A stretch of DNA of 64,000 nucleotides from Chlamydia crocodili (GCF_018343815.1 NZ_CP060791.1:514113-578112), one strand, 5' to 3'; shown: positions 7,886 to 17,104, counted from the stretch's first letter. Notes: generated from the sequence alone by a model not told the origin. A program made the numbers and translations.

Positions 7886-10462
7886 ATGAAAAAATCCTTA
7901 ATCGTAGTGGAATCTCCTGCTAAAATTAAAACCTTGCAAAAGCTCTTAGGGAAAGGTTTTATCTTTGCTTCATCACTAGGACATGTTGTTGATCTTCCCG
8001 CCAAGGAATTCGGTATCGATATCGAACAGGATTTCGAACCTGATTATCAAATTCTTCCTGACAAACAAGAAGTTATCAGTCAAATTCGTAAATTAGCCTC
8101 TAGCTGTGAAGTTGTTTATCTATCTCCCGACCCTGATAGAGAAGGAGAAGCTATAGCCTGGCATATCGCCAACCAGCTTCCCAAAAATACGCATATGCAA
8201 CGAATTTCCTTCAATGCGATTACTAAAGGCGCTGTTAACGAAGCTTTAAAGCATCCTCGAGAGATTGATATGGCTTTAGTGAATGCGCAACAGGCTCGTC
8301 GTCTATTGGATCGCATCGTAGGTTATAAGATCTCTCCTATTTTAAGCCGTAAGCTTCAGCAGCGATCAGGCATATCTGCAGGACGTGTGCAATCTGTTGC
8401 ATTAAAGCTTGTTGTAGATCGTGAAAAAGCTATAGAAGCTTTTGTTCCTACAGAATATTGGAATATTCGTGTTTTCCTTCAAGACCCCAAGACCTCAAAA
8501 ACTTTTTGGGCTCATCTCTATTCTGCGGATGGGAAAAAATGGGAAAAGGAACTTCCTAAAGGAAAAACCGAAGATGAAATTTTATTAATCAATTCTGAAG
8601 CTAAAGCTCAACATTATGTAGAGCTTTTAGAAGATGCTTCCTATAGAGTTACTCGCGTAGAAGCTAAGGAGAAACGTCGCAACGCAGCGCCTCCGTTTAT
8701 TACATCAACTTTGCAACAAGAAGCGAGTCGTCATTTTAGATTCTCTTCTTCCAAAACAATGTCTGTAGCGCAAACATTATATGAAGGCATTGAATTAGAT
8801 AATGAAGATGCGACAGGATTAATTACATACATGCGTACAGATTCCGTACGTATAGATCCTGAAGCGTTAAATAATGCTAGAGACTATATACAGGATACAT
8901 TTGGTCAAGAGTATCTTCCCAAGTCTCCCAATTTCTATGCCACAAAGAAAATGACTCAAGATGCTCACGAAGCTATTCGTCCTACAGACATTCAGTTATC
9001 TCCAGATAAGCTTCAAGGAAGATTGACCGATGATCAACATAAGCTCTATTCTCTCATTTGGAAACGTTTCGTTGCCTCACAAATGAATCCTGCGATTTAT
9101 GATACGTTAGCGATGACCATCTCCACGAATGTGAAAATAGATTTACGTGCTTCTGGATCGTTGCTGAAATTTAAAGGTTTTCTAGCTGTATATGAAGAAA
9201 AAATAGATGATGATATAGCTGAAGAAGAAAATCTCTCTCTTCCCCAACTGCATGCTCAAGATATTTTAGACAAAGAAAAAGTTTCTGCAGAACAGGCATT
9301 TACAAAACCTCTTCCGAGATTCACAGAAGCTTCTTTAGTAAAAGAATTGGAAAAGTCCGGAATAGGCCGTCCATCTACATATGCAACGATTATGAATAAA
9401 ATTCAAAGTCGTGAGTATACAATTAAAGAAAACCAACGTCTGCGCCCTACAGAATTAGGGAAAATTATTTCACAATTCCTAGAAACAAATTTTCCTAGAA
9501 TTATGGATATAGGTTTTACAGCTCTTATGGAAGACGAGCTAGAACTTATCGCTGATAATAAAAAGTCCTGGAAACTACTTCTTAGAGAGTTTTGGGACCA
9601 ATTTCTTCCTGTAGTCACCACAGCAGAAAAAGAAGCGGTTATCCCGCGTGTTATAACAGACATAGAATGTTCGGCATGCCATAAAGGAAAACTTGTTAAA
9701 ATCTGGGCAAAAAATCGCTACTTCTATGGTTGTTCAGAATACCCTGAATGTGACTTCAAAACTTCTGAAGAAGAACTTGCCTTTAATAAAGACGATTATG
9801 CTGTTGATACACCTTGGGATAGTCCTTGTCCTGTTTGTGAAGGCAAAATGAAAGTCCGTCATGGGCGTTTTGGCACATTTTTAGGATGCTTAAATTATCC
9901 CAAGTGTCGTGGAACGATCTCTATTCATAAGAAGGGAGAGGAAGTAGAAAAAGAAGAATCCATTCCTTGCCCTGCTACAGGATGCTCTGGAAAAATTCTA
10001 AAGAAACGTTCACGTTATAATAAAACATTCTATTCTTGCTCAGAATATCCCGACTGTAGTGTGATTGGCAATACTATAGATGCTGTTGTTACAAAATATA
10101 CAGGAACACCAAAAACTCCTTACGAAAAGAAAACAACGGGCAAGAAAAAAGCCACAGCAAAAACAAGTAGTAAAACTACAAAAACAACAACAAAGAAAAA
10201 GAGCGAAAAGAAAACCTCTAGGGTAGGTTCTTTACTTACACCTTCTCCTGAGCTTGCTTTAATGATAGGCAATGAGCCTGTGGCGCGTGGAGAAGCCACA
10301 AAGAAAGTTTGGAAATACATCAAGGATCGCAATCTACAATCTCCTGAAAATAAAAAGATGTTAATCCCCGATGATAAATTCCGAGCAATTATCGGCCCTG
10401 AACCTGTAGATATGTTCCAACTTCCAAAATTGCTAAATCAGCATTTATTTAAAGCTGGTTGA
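7886..10462 (+). CDS. topA: DNA topoisomerase I with C-terminal SWIB domain
   Basis: A type IA topoisomerase that relaxes negative supercoils. The N-terminal Toprim domain begins at residue 1 (SLIVVESPAKIKTL, with DPDREGEAIAWH), and the catalytic tyrosine lies in ITYMRTDS. Three Cys4 zinc ribbons follow (CSACHKG, CPVCEGK, CPATGCSG and their partner CSEYP/CLNYP motifs). A lysine/threonine-rich linker (about 745-778) leads to a C-terminal SWIB/MDM2-like domain (about 782-858, ending LPKLLNQHLF). This SWIB fusion is a known chlamydial peculiarity, and SWIB domains are otherwise mainly eukaryotic chromatin modules. The 3' end overlaps dus on the opposite strand by 25 bases. Confidence 0.97.
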   Translation: MKKSLIVVESPAKIKTLQKLLGKGFIFASSLGHVVDLPAKEFGIDIEQDFEPDYQILPDKQEVISQIRKLASSCEVVYLSPDPDREGEAIAWHIANQLPKNTHMQRISFNAITKGAVNEALKHPREIDMALVNAQQARRLLDRIVGYKISPILSRKLQQRSGISAGRVQSVALKLVVDREKAIEAFVPTEYWNIRVFLQDPKTSKTFWAHLYSADGKKWEKELPKGKTEDEILLINSEAKAQHYVELLEDASYRVTRVEAKEKRRNAAPPFITSTLQQEASRHFRFSSSKTMSVAQTLYEGIELDNEDATGLITYMRTDSVRIDPEALNNARDYIQDTFGQEYLPKSPNFYATKKMTQDAHEAIRPTDIQLSPDKLQGRLTDDQHKLYSLIWKRFVASQMNPAIYDTLAMTISTNVKIDLRASGSLLKFKGFLAVYEEKIDDDIAEEENLSLPQLHAQDILDKEKVSAEQAFTKPLPRFTEASLVKELEKSGIGRPSTYATIMNKIQSREYTIKENQRLRPTELGKIISQFLETNFPRIMDIGFTALMEDELELIADNKKSWKLLLREFWDQFLPVVTTAEKEAVIPRVITDIECSACHKGKLVKIWAKNRYFYGCSEYPECDFKTSEEELAFNKDDYAVDTPWDSPCPVCEGKMKVRHGRFGTFLGCLNYPKCRGTISIHKKGEEVEKEESIPCPATGCSGKILKKRSRYNKTFYSCSEYPDCSVIGNTIDAVVTKYTGTPKTPYEKKTTGKKKATAKTSSKTTKTTTKKKSEKKTSRVGSLLTPSPELALMIGNEPVARGEATKKVWKYIKDRNLQSPENKKMLIPDDKFRAIIGPEPVDMFQLPKLLNQHLFKAG

Positions 10463-11457
10463 TCCCGATACTCGTCGTCAGCTTCTTCATAACTATCAAT
10501 AAGCTGATACACCTCTTGCACAGATGTAGCTTTAGATAAAGCTGAACGTAGAAATCGCACTTTAGAAGCGGATATTAAATAATGTCCACAAAGCTTTCGT
10601 GTCTCACAGAGAAACTTCGCTTCACTTTGATAATATTCATCTACCCACTGTAAATGTTGAATAAATGCCTGTTTTCTCACCGAAAAAGGCATTTTTTCAT
10701 ATGTTCCTGTCGTAAGATAATCTTGTATTTGTCTTACTATCCAAGGAGCTCCCATCGTACCTCGTGCAACAAGCACGCCGTCACATCCCGTAGTATCTAA
10801 CATTACTTTAGCGGCTTCTGGAGAAAACACGTCGCCATTTCCAAATACAGGAAAATCCTTGCCCGCAGCAGCCTTTGCTCGTGATATATACTCAAGATTA
10901 CTTGGGCCAATGTAGCCTTGGGCACGTGTTCTTCCGTGCACAAAAACAGCGCTAGCCCCAGCATCTTTGATAACTCTCACCGTTTCTTCAATATTAATAT
11001 TATTTCCATCCCATCCAGAACGTATCTTTACGGTAACAGGAATAGATACGGCCTTTATAATCTTCTCTAGAACTCTTCCAATAAGCTCAGGAGATTTCAG
11101 CATCCCCGATCCACTACCATCTTTTGTAATTCTATCTGTAGGACAACCACAGTTTAAATCTATTAAATCAAAACCTAACCCCTCTAATACCTTAGCAGCT
11201 TCCCCTGCCATTTCAGGTTTACTGCCACAAAGCTGTCCGCCTATAGGACGCATCGATTCAGAATATTCTAAAAGTTTCAATGTACGTGAAGGAGAGTAGT
11301 GTAGCCCTTCTATCTTCACCATCTCACAAAACATTAAGGCAGGCGGACCGTAAAACGAAGACATTCTACGATAAGGATAATCGGAAAAACCTGCTAAAGG
11401 AGCGTAAACAATAGGGGATCTTAGTAAAATATTTCTTATATATATTGAAGAAGCCAT
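10438..11457 (-). CDS. dus: tRNA-dihydrouridine synthase (Dus/NifR3 family)
   Basis: An FMN-dependent reductase that makes dihydrouridine in tRNA D-loops. The TIM-barrel opens with PIVYAPLAGFSDYPYRRM. The catalytic Cys motif is DLNCGCPTDRITKDGSG, with phosphate- and flavin-binding motifs VFVHGRTRAQGY and VFGNGDVFSPE later. Its 339 residues are typical. It follows yggT with a 22-base overlap, so the two are co-translated. Its stop lies inside the topA 3' end, making antisense interference possible. DusA versus DusB type was not resolved. Confidence 0.93.
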   Translation of the reverse strand: MASSIYIRNILLRSPIVYAPLAGFSDYPYRRMSSFYGPPALMFCEMVKIEGLHYSPSRTLKLLEYSESMRPIGGQLCGSKPEMAGEAAKVLEGLGFDLIDLNCGCPTDRITKDGSGSGMLKSPELIGRVLEKIIKAVSIPVTVKIRSGWDGNNINIEETVRVIKDAGASAVFVHGRTRAQGYIGPSNLEYISRAKAAAGKDFPVFGNGDVFSPEAAKVMLDTTGCDGVLVARGTMGAPWIVRQIQDYLTTGTYEKMPFSVRKQAFIQHLQWVDEYYQSEAKFLCETRKLCGHYLISASKVRFLRSALSKATSVQEVYQLIDSYEEADDEYRDQPALNKC

Positions 11458-11732
11458 GGAGACTGGAAAATATTAAGAATAACAAACCTCAGGGTTCGTA
11501 TCACAATAAAAGGAACAGCCTCTAGGCAAAGTAGAGCGATCAACGGACTAATATCAATGAAGCCAATACGAGGAATAAATTTTCTAAAGAGAGCTAAATA
11601 GGGGTCTACGAACTTATATACGTATTGGTACCATCTTGTATTGTGACATTCAGGAACCCAAGAGGCAAGAATATACACCAAGATTAAAAAACTATAAACA
11701 TTAATAGCTGCTTTCAAAAAATAAGATACCAT
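11436..11732 (-). CDS. yggT: YggT-family integral membrane protein
   Basis: A small membrane protein of the YggT family (98 residues), whose members in plants and cyanobacteria affect thylakoid or cell-division processes; the bacterial function is poorly defined. Two hydrophobic segments flank the family core YILASWVP and VDPYLALFRKFIP. The start is taken at the ATG at 11730-11732 because AAGGGA lies about seven bases upstream; a longer frame adds seven residues without improving the match. It overlaps dus by 22 bases. Confidence 0.85.
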   Translation of the reverse strand: MVSYFLKAAINVYSFLILVYILASWVPECHNTRWYQYVYKFVDPYLALFRKFIPRIGFIDISPLIALLCLEAVPFIVIRTLRFVILNIFQSPWLLQYI

Positions 11733-11762
11733 TTCTTTTCCCTTTATAAACAATTAATATGT

Positions 11763-11798
11763 GTTTTTCTTGAAAAACAGCCATTTATTCTTTAAAAT
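11763..11798 (+). promoter_or_regulatory. sigma-66-type promoter with palindrome for the CT646-649-like operon
   Basis: TTGAAA (11770-11775) and TAAAAT (11793-11798) are separated by exactly 17 bases, a near-consensus chlamydial sigma-66 promoter 32 bases before the operon's first ATG. The -35 box is embedded in the palindrome GTTTTTCTTGAAAAAC (11763-11778), a possible operator or the leader hairpin of the divergent yggT transcript. Confidence 0.6.
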
Positions 11799-11829
11799 GG
11801 TTACCTTTATTTTTTAAGAACACCGTACT

Positions 11830-13230
11830 ATGGATTTTAAACTGCCCATATACCACATCGGGGTAACCCAAGATGCAAATAATACTATTAAAATAGCAAT
11901 TTTGCAGAAAACATGTAAAGGATGGATAGTTTCCCACTGCGAGCATATCTTTCAAGATCAAGAATGGCAACTTCCAAAAAAATACTTAACATCTTCTATA
12001 ACTTTTTCTTTAAAAGGAACTGATAGTCTAATTAGAAGCTCTGTTTCTTCATTAAAAAATAAAAAAAATATTTTAAAAATAGCTTTAACCGATTTAGAAA
12101 CTAACGCAGCATTCCCCTGGAATTCTTTAATAGTTGCCCCCAGGTTAGGCAAAAGAAATGAGAATGGCGAAACTTTAGTAACTTTATGGGTAACACAGAA
12201 AGCTACGGCTGAACATGAAATAGCTCTTTTACACAAAGCTCGTATATTTCCGGATGCCATATCTTGCCAACCTGCAGATATATTTTCCTTAGCTCAACAG
12301 ACACCTTTAAAAGCCCTCCCCGCATATTTTTTGGTTTATACGGGTTCTTCTGAGACTACATGTCTTTTTGTGCAAAATGGATCGGTTCTTGTCTCTCGTT
12401 CTTTTTGCAATCCCACGAAGAAAAATAGCGACGACATTCTCACTACGCTAGATTACGTAAAAGAAACCTATCCTACTATAGAGTTGACCGCTATACACAC
12501 TGTACAACTTCCTGAAGAATTAAAAAAATACTTAGAACAAAAATTGTCTTTACCCCTGATTTCCTGCCAAACAATGACTTTTGGTTTAGAAGAAGAGGAA
12601 TGGGCAAATTATGGCGATGCAATTACTACGGCGTATCATGGAGCTTCCCGAGGAACACTAACATTCCCCTATAATCCAGTTTTTAACTGTGCAGAATCCC
12701 AGAAACATTGGTTAAAACGTTCAGCATTTATAATAGGAAAACTCGCACTGTTATCCACAATATTTGTGGGTCTAGGCTCTACTTTAAGACTTGCCTCTAT
12801 TTCTCACCGAGTGCGAGAACATTTCGCTTTAGTATGTCCTGAAACAAAAAAAATTCCTAGATCCCTCCGTGGTGTAGAAGAAGCACTGCACGTTGCTGTA
12901 TCATCGAATACGCACTTTGAGTATCCCTACCTGCCTACAATCCCAACAAATAAAGAAACTATGCTATTTCTTTCCTCTTTAGCGCAGAATACTCCCTCCG
13001 TAAAACTTTCGTATTTTTGTTATTCCTTAGCATCTTTCCCTTCACAAGAGAACCCCGCCCTACCCTACAAAGCACTTATTTCCGTTAGGGGTGAAGGAAA
13101 TCCCGAAGAAGTGTCTGAGTTCCTCCGCAAAATATCCCTATATCCCAAACTCTCTAATGTTACCAAGACATTGTCAAGCGGACACTCTTTTGAATTACAA
13201 TTTACTATAGTTTCGCAGGAAGCCCTATGA
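11830..13230 (+). CDS. PilM/PilN-like (GspL-like) inner-membrane protein, CT646-like
   Basis: A 466-residue protein usually left hypothetical. The first ~270 residues resemble the actin-like fold of PilM/GspL: an N-terminal strand pair (IYHIGVTQDANNTIKIAIL), a later strand set (YFLVYTGSSETTCLFVQNG) and YGDAITTAYHG before the linker. A basic patch and one membrane segment follow (about 299-319). The C-terminal ~100 residues look like the ferredoxin-like PilN/GspL periplasmic domain (ISVRGEGNPEEVSEFLRKI). This domain reading is my inference. It would fit an inner-membrane assembly platform protein. The next gene overlaps by four bases and looks like the partner. Confidence 0.6.
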   Translation: MDFKLPIYHIGVTQDANNTIKIAILQKTCKGWIVSHCEHIFQDQEWQLPKKYLTSSITFSLKGTDSLIRSSVSSLKNKKNILKIALTDLETNAAFPWNSLIVAPRLGKRNENGETLVTLWVTQKATAEHEIALLHKARIFPDAISCQPADIFSLAQQTPLKALPAYFLVYTGSSETTCLFVQNGSVLVSRSFCNPTKKNSDDILTTLDYVKETYPTIELTAIHTVQLPEELKKYLEQKLSLPLISCQTMTFGLEEEEWANYGDAITTAYHGASRGTLTFPYNPVFNCAESQKHWLKRSAFIIGKLALLSTIFVGLGSTLRLASISHRVREHFALVCPETKKIPRSLRGVEEALHVAVSSNTHFEYPYLPTIPTNKETMLFLSSLAQNTPSVKLSYFCYSLASFPSQENPALPYKALISVRGEGNPEEVSEFLRKISLYPKLSNVTKTLSSGHSFELQFTIVSQEAL

Positions 13231-13811
13231 AAAAGTGGTCATTAGTTTGCGCTCTTATTGCGTTAAGTTTAGTTAGCTGTCTTCCAATTATAGGCATCGT
13301 TTACAAACATGTCCGGACAACAAAACGTTGGGAAGCTCTAAACTCGCACATTCTTGCCCTAAAGGTTATGAAAGATCAATCTGATTTGATTGATAGAATG
13401 AACGAACGCCTTAAACAACAACATAAAAATATCCAGCCCCAAGAATTTATTCATGCGAGTAAGAAAATTCGTCTATTAGGTAAGGAACAAGACCGTTTAG
13501 CGTCTCTTAAAGAAAACTCCCTGATTTCCCAGAGTAAAGAGGTATGGTCGAGGAAACAACTGTTTCTTTCATCAAACAATCAAGCGATATGGTCAATCGG
13601 ACAAATTTCCGATGACCTCATATCCCTACGTCTGGAAAATCCTGTAGAAGCTGATAGCGATAATCTTGAAGAACTATTTTATCTATTCGATACTACTAAT
13701 CCCAACGCACCTTTAGCTTTCTTCATCCATTGGGAAATGACAAAACTGACCACACCGTTAAACAATCAGGTATGGTCTATAAATGCTGAGGCTATAAGTC
13801 GATGGTTATAA
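13227..13811 (+). CDS. PilO/GspM-like membrane-anchored protein, CT647-like
   Basis: A 194-residue protein with one N-terminal membrane segment (about 5-25), a helical region rich in charged residues (about 30-105) and a small mixed C-terminal domain. This one-TM, coiled-coil, small-domain plan is that of PilO and GspM, which pair with PilN and GspL. The sequence alone does not prove homology. Four-base overlap with the upstream gene (ATGA) and ten-base overlap with the downstream one show tight translational coupling. Confidence 0.55.
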   Translation: MKKWSLVCALIALSLVSCLPIIGIVYKHVRTTKRWEALNSHILALKVMKDQSDLIDRMNERLKQQHKNIQPQEFIHASKKIRLLGKEQDRLASLKENSLISQSKEVWSRKQLFLSSNNQAIWSIGQISDDLISLRLENPVEADSDNLEELFYLFDTTNPNAPLAFFIHWEMTKLTTPLNNQVWSINAEAISRWL

Positions 13812-15076
13812 GAAAATTTTTATTCTTATTCCTTTTATGTTTTGCTTTTACTCCAAGCTATGCTGCTGGAACCTATGAGAAGCTGACATTAACAGGGATT
13901 AACATTATTGATAGAAATGGCTTGTCGGAGACGATCTGCTCCAAAGAGAAGTTGAAAAAGTATGCTAAGGTAGATTTCCTATCTCCCCAGCCCTATCAAA
14001 AAGTTATGCGTATGTATAAAAATACACGAGGTGAAAATGTTTCGTGTTTAACAACATACCATCCAAATGGTCAATTAAAACAGTATTTAGAGTGTGTGAA
14101 TAATCGCGCTTGCGGACGCTACCGAGAATGGCATAGTAATGGAAAAATTAAAATCCAAGCAGAAGTCATAGGGGGAATTGCTGACCTTCATCCCTCTGCA
14201 GAGTCTGGGTGGTTATTCCACGGAACAACACTAGCTCATAGCGATGAAGGGATGCTAGAAGCCGCTATTAATTACGATAAAGGTTTACTGCAGGGAGCTT
14301 CATATTACTATCATCCAAATGGTCAAGTATGGAAAGAGTGTTCTTATCATAAAGGCCGCGCTCATGGTGATTTTCTTACCTATACGGTGGAAGGTTTCTT
14401 GCTGAAAAAGCAAACTTATCAAGATGGAGAAAAGCATAGTATATCCGTCCGCTATCAAGAACGTTCTAATATTGTACTCTCTGAAGAGGAATATGATAAT
14501 GGTTTGTTATTAAAGGGTTCTTATTTAGATCCCCAAACACATCAAATATTCTCTGAAATCGTTAATGGTAATGGAGTACAGGCAATTTACGGGAAACATG
14601 CGATTGTAGAAACCCGTGTATTTATACGCGGTAAAGCCTGTGGAAAAGTTACCGTATTTGACAGTCTTGGAGATCAAATTCTTCAAACATACGCACTAGT
14701 TGAAGGTGTGAAACATGGTGAAGAGCTATTCTTCTATCCTGACACAGGAAAATTTAAACTTCTTTTAACCTGGAATCACGGTATTTTACAAGGCCCTGTA
14801 AAAACCTGGTATCCAAATGGATCACTAGAAAGTTGTAAGGACTTGATAAATAATAAAAAATCCGGCCTATTAACCCTGTACTATCCTGAGGGCCAGATTA
14901 TGGCTACTGAAGAATACGACAATGAACTGCTTATAAAAGGAGAATACTTCCGTCCTGGAGATCGTCATCCTTACTCTAAGATAGATAAAGGCTGCGGAAC
15001 AGCTGTATTTTTCACATCTTCAGGAACTATTACTAAAAAGATTCCTTATCAAGACGGTAAACCTCTGATCAATTAG
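13802..15076 (+). CDS. exported MORN-type repeat protein, CT648-like
   Basis: A 424-residue protein with a signal peptide (about 1-21, ending SYAAG) and several MORN_2-type repeats, seen as YHPNGQLKQY, WHSNGKIKIQ, YHPNGQVWKE, WYPNGSLESC and YYPEGQIMA, each followed by a G-x-y-hydrophobic strand. MORN-type repeats form extended beta-sheets that can bind lipid or protein. Some databases label such proteins YwqK-type antitoxins; no toxin gene is nearby, so I do not adopt that label. It sits within the CT646-649 operon, after two putative envelope-assembly genes. Confidence 0.75.
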   Translation: MVIRKFLFLFLLCFAFTPSYAAGTYEKLTLTGINIIDRNGLSETICSKEKLKKYAKVDFLSPQPYQKVMRMYKNTRGENVSCLTTYHPNGQLKQYLECVNNRACGRYREWHSNGKIKIQAEVIGGIADLHPSAESGWLFHGTTLAHSDEGMLEAAINYDKGLLQGASYYYHPNGQVWKECSYHKGRAHGDFLTYTVEGFLLKKQTYQDGEKHSISVRYQERSNIVLSEEEYDNGLLLKGSYLDPQTHQIFSEIVNGNGVQAIYGKHAIVETRVFIRGKACGKVTVFDSLGDQILQTYALVEGVKHGEELFFYPDTGKFKLLLTWNHGILQGPVKTWYPNGSLESCKDLINNKKSGLLTLYYPEGQIMATEEYDNELLIKGEYFRPGDRHPYSKIDKGCGTAVFFTSSGTITKKIPYQDGKPLIN

Positions 15077-15078
15077 CT

Positions 15079-15621
15079 ATGAATACTTCTGTAATTGCTG
15101 AAAAAAAGAAGCAACGTGAATTTTTTACTTCCCTGAGGCAATCTATACAGGAACCACGCTTATCACAAGCCTCTCAAGCCGTTGCTTCTTTTATTCAGAA
15201 ATTTCCCGAAGGAAGTTTTGTACTTTCCTTTGTCCCTTTCCAATCAGAAATCAACATAGATTTAGCAAACCGCATTCTTATCAACAAATTCTCTCTAGCC
15301 TTACCACAAATGCAAAACCATGAACTTACTCCTGTCCACGTGCCCTCATTAGAGGTTTTATCAAAGCTAACGCATCCTCTACGTCTTTCTAAGTTTAAAT
15401 TGGGGACCATTCAACCTCAACAGATCACCCACGTTCTCGTTCCAGCTTTAGCTTTTGATAATAATAACTATCGTCTTGGTTATGGCGGTGGTTGTTATGA
15501 TCGTTGGTTAGCAGTAAATTCTCACCCGATAACTATAGGTTTGGGATTTAAAGAACAAAAAACTCATCTTCTCCCTAGAGAAGATCACGATATTCCCCTA
15601 TCTCAAGTATTTTTAGCATAA
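15079..15621 (+). CDS. ygfA: 5-formyltetrahydrofolate cyclo-ligase
   Basis: This enzyme converts 5-formyl-THF to 5,10-methenyl-THF with ATP, returning a storage or inhibitory folate to the one-carbon pool. The 180 residues match the family. Key motifs are LPQMQNHELTPVHV and the C-terminal VPALAFDNNNYRLGYGGG followed by CYDRWL. It begins two bases after the MORN-type gene, so it is the last gene of that operon. Its function links to the folate block at 17-21 kb rather than to its operon partners. Confidence 0.93.
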   Translation: MNTSVIAEKKKQREFFTSLRQSIQEPRLSQASQAVASFIQKFPEGSFVLSFVPFQSEINIDLANRILINKFSLALPQMQNHELTPVHVPSLEVLSKLTHPLRLSKFKLGTIQPQQITHVLVPALAFDNNNYRLGYGGGCYDRWLAVNSHPITIGLGFKEQKTHLLPREDHDIPLSQVFLA

Positions 15622-16035
15622 CAAAGTCCATTTTAAGAAATACGTTCAGAAATATCTCTTAGAGATGTTCATCCCTTAATTATAAAGACCTTCGTGTTTT
15701 CTCTGATAAATCAGTGAATTGTCAATAACACATTCTGTGTGTATGATGACAGTCCACTGTCAAGGTGAACTTAAGAAAAATCTTTTATCCTCATTACGAC
15801 GAATTTTACAGATACAGAAAATGTTACATTTACAACTGCTTTCTATCTTGACTGGTGTGAAAAATTGGGTTATCCATAAAAATCAAAAGAAAAGCCAAGC
15901 ATACATCTATCATAAAAAATTACCACTCTGACATCTCTTAGCTAATTTCGAGAAGAAGCTTACCCATTCTTCTCTCAAAGTCCAAAAATGAAGGACTATT
16001 GCATAGAAAGTGTGGAAAAAAGGAGCACCTATTAA
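15622..16035 (+). promoter_or_regulatory. 414-base recA upstream region with promoters and dyads
   Basis: There is no convincing coding frame. The region contains a dyad CTGAT-AA-ATCAG (15703-15714), a strong promoter TTGTCA (15719-15724) N17 TATGAT (15742-15747), and a perfect 7-bp dyad TGACAGTCCACTGTCA (15747-15762) placed over the expected transcription start. A second promoter-like pair, TTGACT (15848-15853) N17 TATCCA (15871-15876), follows, then an 8-bp leader hairpin GAGAAGAA/TTCTTCTC (15950-15974). The recA ribosome-binding site AGGAG lies about ten bases before its ATG. Confidence 0.6.
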
Positions 16036-17088
16036 ATGAATGTACCTGATCGTAAAAAAGCACTAGAAGCAGCAATTGCCTATATCGAAAAACAATTTGG
16101 CTCTGGATCTATCATGAGTCTAGGGAAACACTCTGCCACTCATGAAATTTCAACTATAAAAACAGGAGCCTTATCTTTAGATTTAGCTTTAGGTATTGGG
16201 GGTGTTCCAAAAGGACGTATTGTTGAGATTTTCGGTCCTGAATCCTCAGGAAAAACTACATTAGCTACCCATATCGTTGCTAATGCTCAAAAGATGGGCG
16301 GTGTCGCTGCATATATCGATGCAGAACATGCTTTAGACCCCAGCTATGCTTCTCTTATAGGTGCAAATATCAATGATCTTATGATCTCCCAACCTGATTG
16401 TGGTGAAGATGCTTTAAGTATTGCTGAGCTATTGGCAAGATCAGGAGCTGTTGATGTTATTGTTATTGATTCTGTAGCCGCCTTGGTTCCTAAAAGCGAA
16501 CTTGAAGGAGATATCGGCGATGTACATGTAGGCCTACAAGCACGTATGATGTCTCAGGCCCTACGTAAGCTTACAGCAACATTAGCACGTAGTCAAACCT
16601 GTGCAATATTCATTAACCAGATTCGTGAAAAGATAGGCGTTAGCTTCGGTAATCCTGAAACAACAACAGGTGGACGTGCTTTAAAATTTTATTCATCAAT
16701 ACGTATGGATATCCGTCGTATCGGAGCCATTAAAGGTAATGAAAGCTTTGATCTTGGAAACCGTATCAAAGTAAAAGTTGCTAAAAATAAATTAGCGCCC
16801 CCATTTAGAACTGCAGAATTTGATATTCTCTTTAATGAAGGCATTTCTTCAGCAGGATGTATTCTAGATCTTGCTGTAGAGCATAATATCGTCGAGAAAA
16901 AGGGTTCCTGGTTCAACTATCAAGATCGCAAGTTAGGCCAAGGAAGAGAAGCTGTTCGTGAGGAACTCAAGAAAAATAAAAAACTATTTGATGAGTTAGA
17001 AAAACGTATCTTTGACATAACCTCTTCAACAAAATCTGCAATTGTAGAAGAGAAAAAAGAAGAGCAAACAGCACAACCTGTAGCTTAA
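16036..17088 (+). CDS. recA: recombinase RecA
   Basis: The strand-exchange ATPase of homologous recombination. Walker A is [10 protein letters not shown] (about residues 67-76), Walker B is [10 protein letters not shown], loop L2 reads [20 protein letters not shown], and the C-terminus is acidic and glutamate-rich. At 350 residues it is full length. No LexA-type SOS box was recognised upstream, consistent with chlamydiae lacking LexA, but a different dyad lies near an upstream promoter. It converges on CADD with a strong hairpin between them. RecB, RecC and RecD are also in this window. Confidence 0.98.
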   Translation: MNVPDRKKALEAAIAYIEKQFGSGSIMSLGKHSATHEISTIKTGALSLDLALGIGGVPKGRIVEIFGPESSGKTTLATHIVANAQKMGGVAAYIDAEHALDPSYASLIGANINDLMISQPDCGEDALSIAELLARSGAVDVIVIDSVAALVPKSELEGDIGDVHVGLQARMMSQALRKLTATLARSQTCAIFINQIREKIGVSFGNPETTTGGRALKFYSSIRMDIRRIGAIKGNESFDLGNRIKVKVAKNKLAPPFRTAEFDILFNEGISSAGCILDLAVEHNIVEKKGSWFNYQDRKLGQGREAVREELKKNKKLFDELEKRIFDITSSTKSAIVEEKKEEQTAQPVA

Positions 17089-17104
17089 AATTATTTCTTT
17101 GGTC

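Noticed and set aside
8116..8316. Antisense frames inside topA and other long genes
   Set aside because: They mirror real coding frames on the other strand and carry no start signals or family motifs.
13802..15076. YwqK-type antitoxin label for the MORN-type protein
   Set aside because: There is a signal peptide and no toxin partner nearby; the label would rest on the repeats alone.
15719..15931. 70-codon open frame upstream of recA
   Set aside because: It opens with TTG inside the -35 box, its first ATGs overlap the -10 box, it has no ribosome-binding site and its composition is not protein-like.
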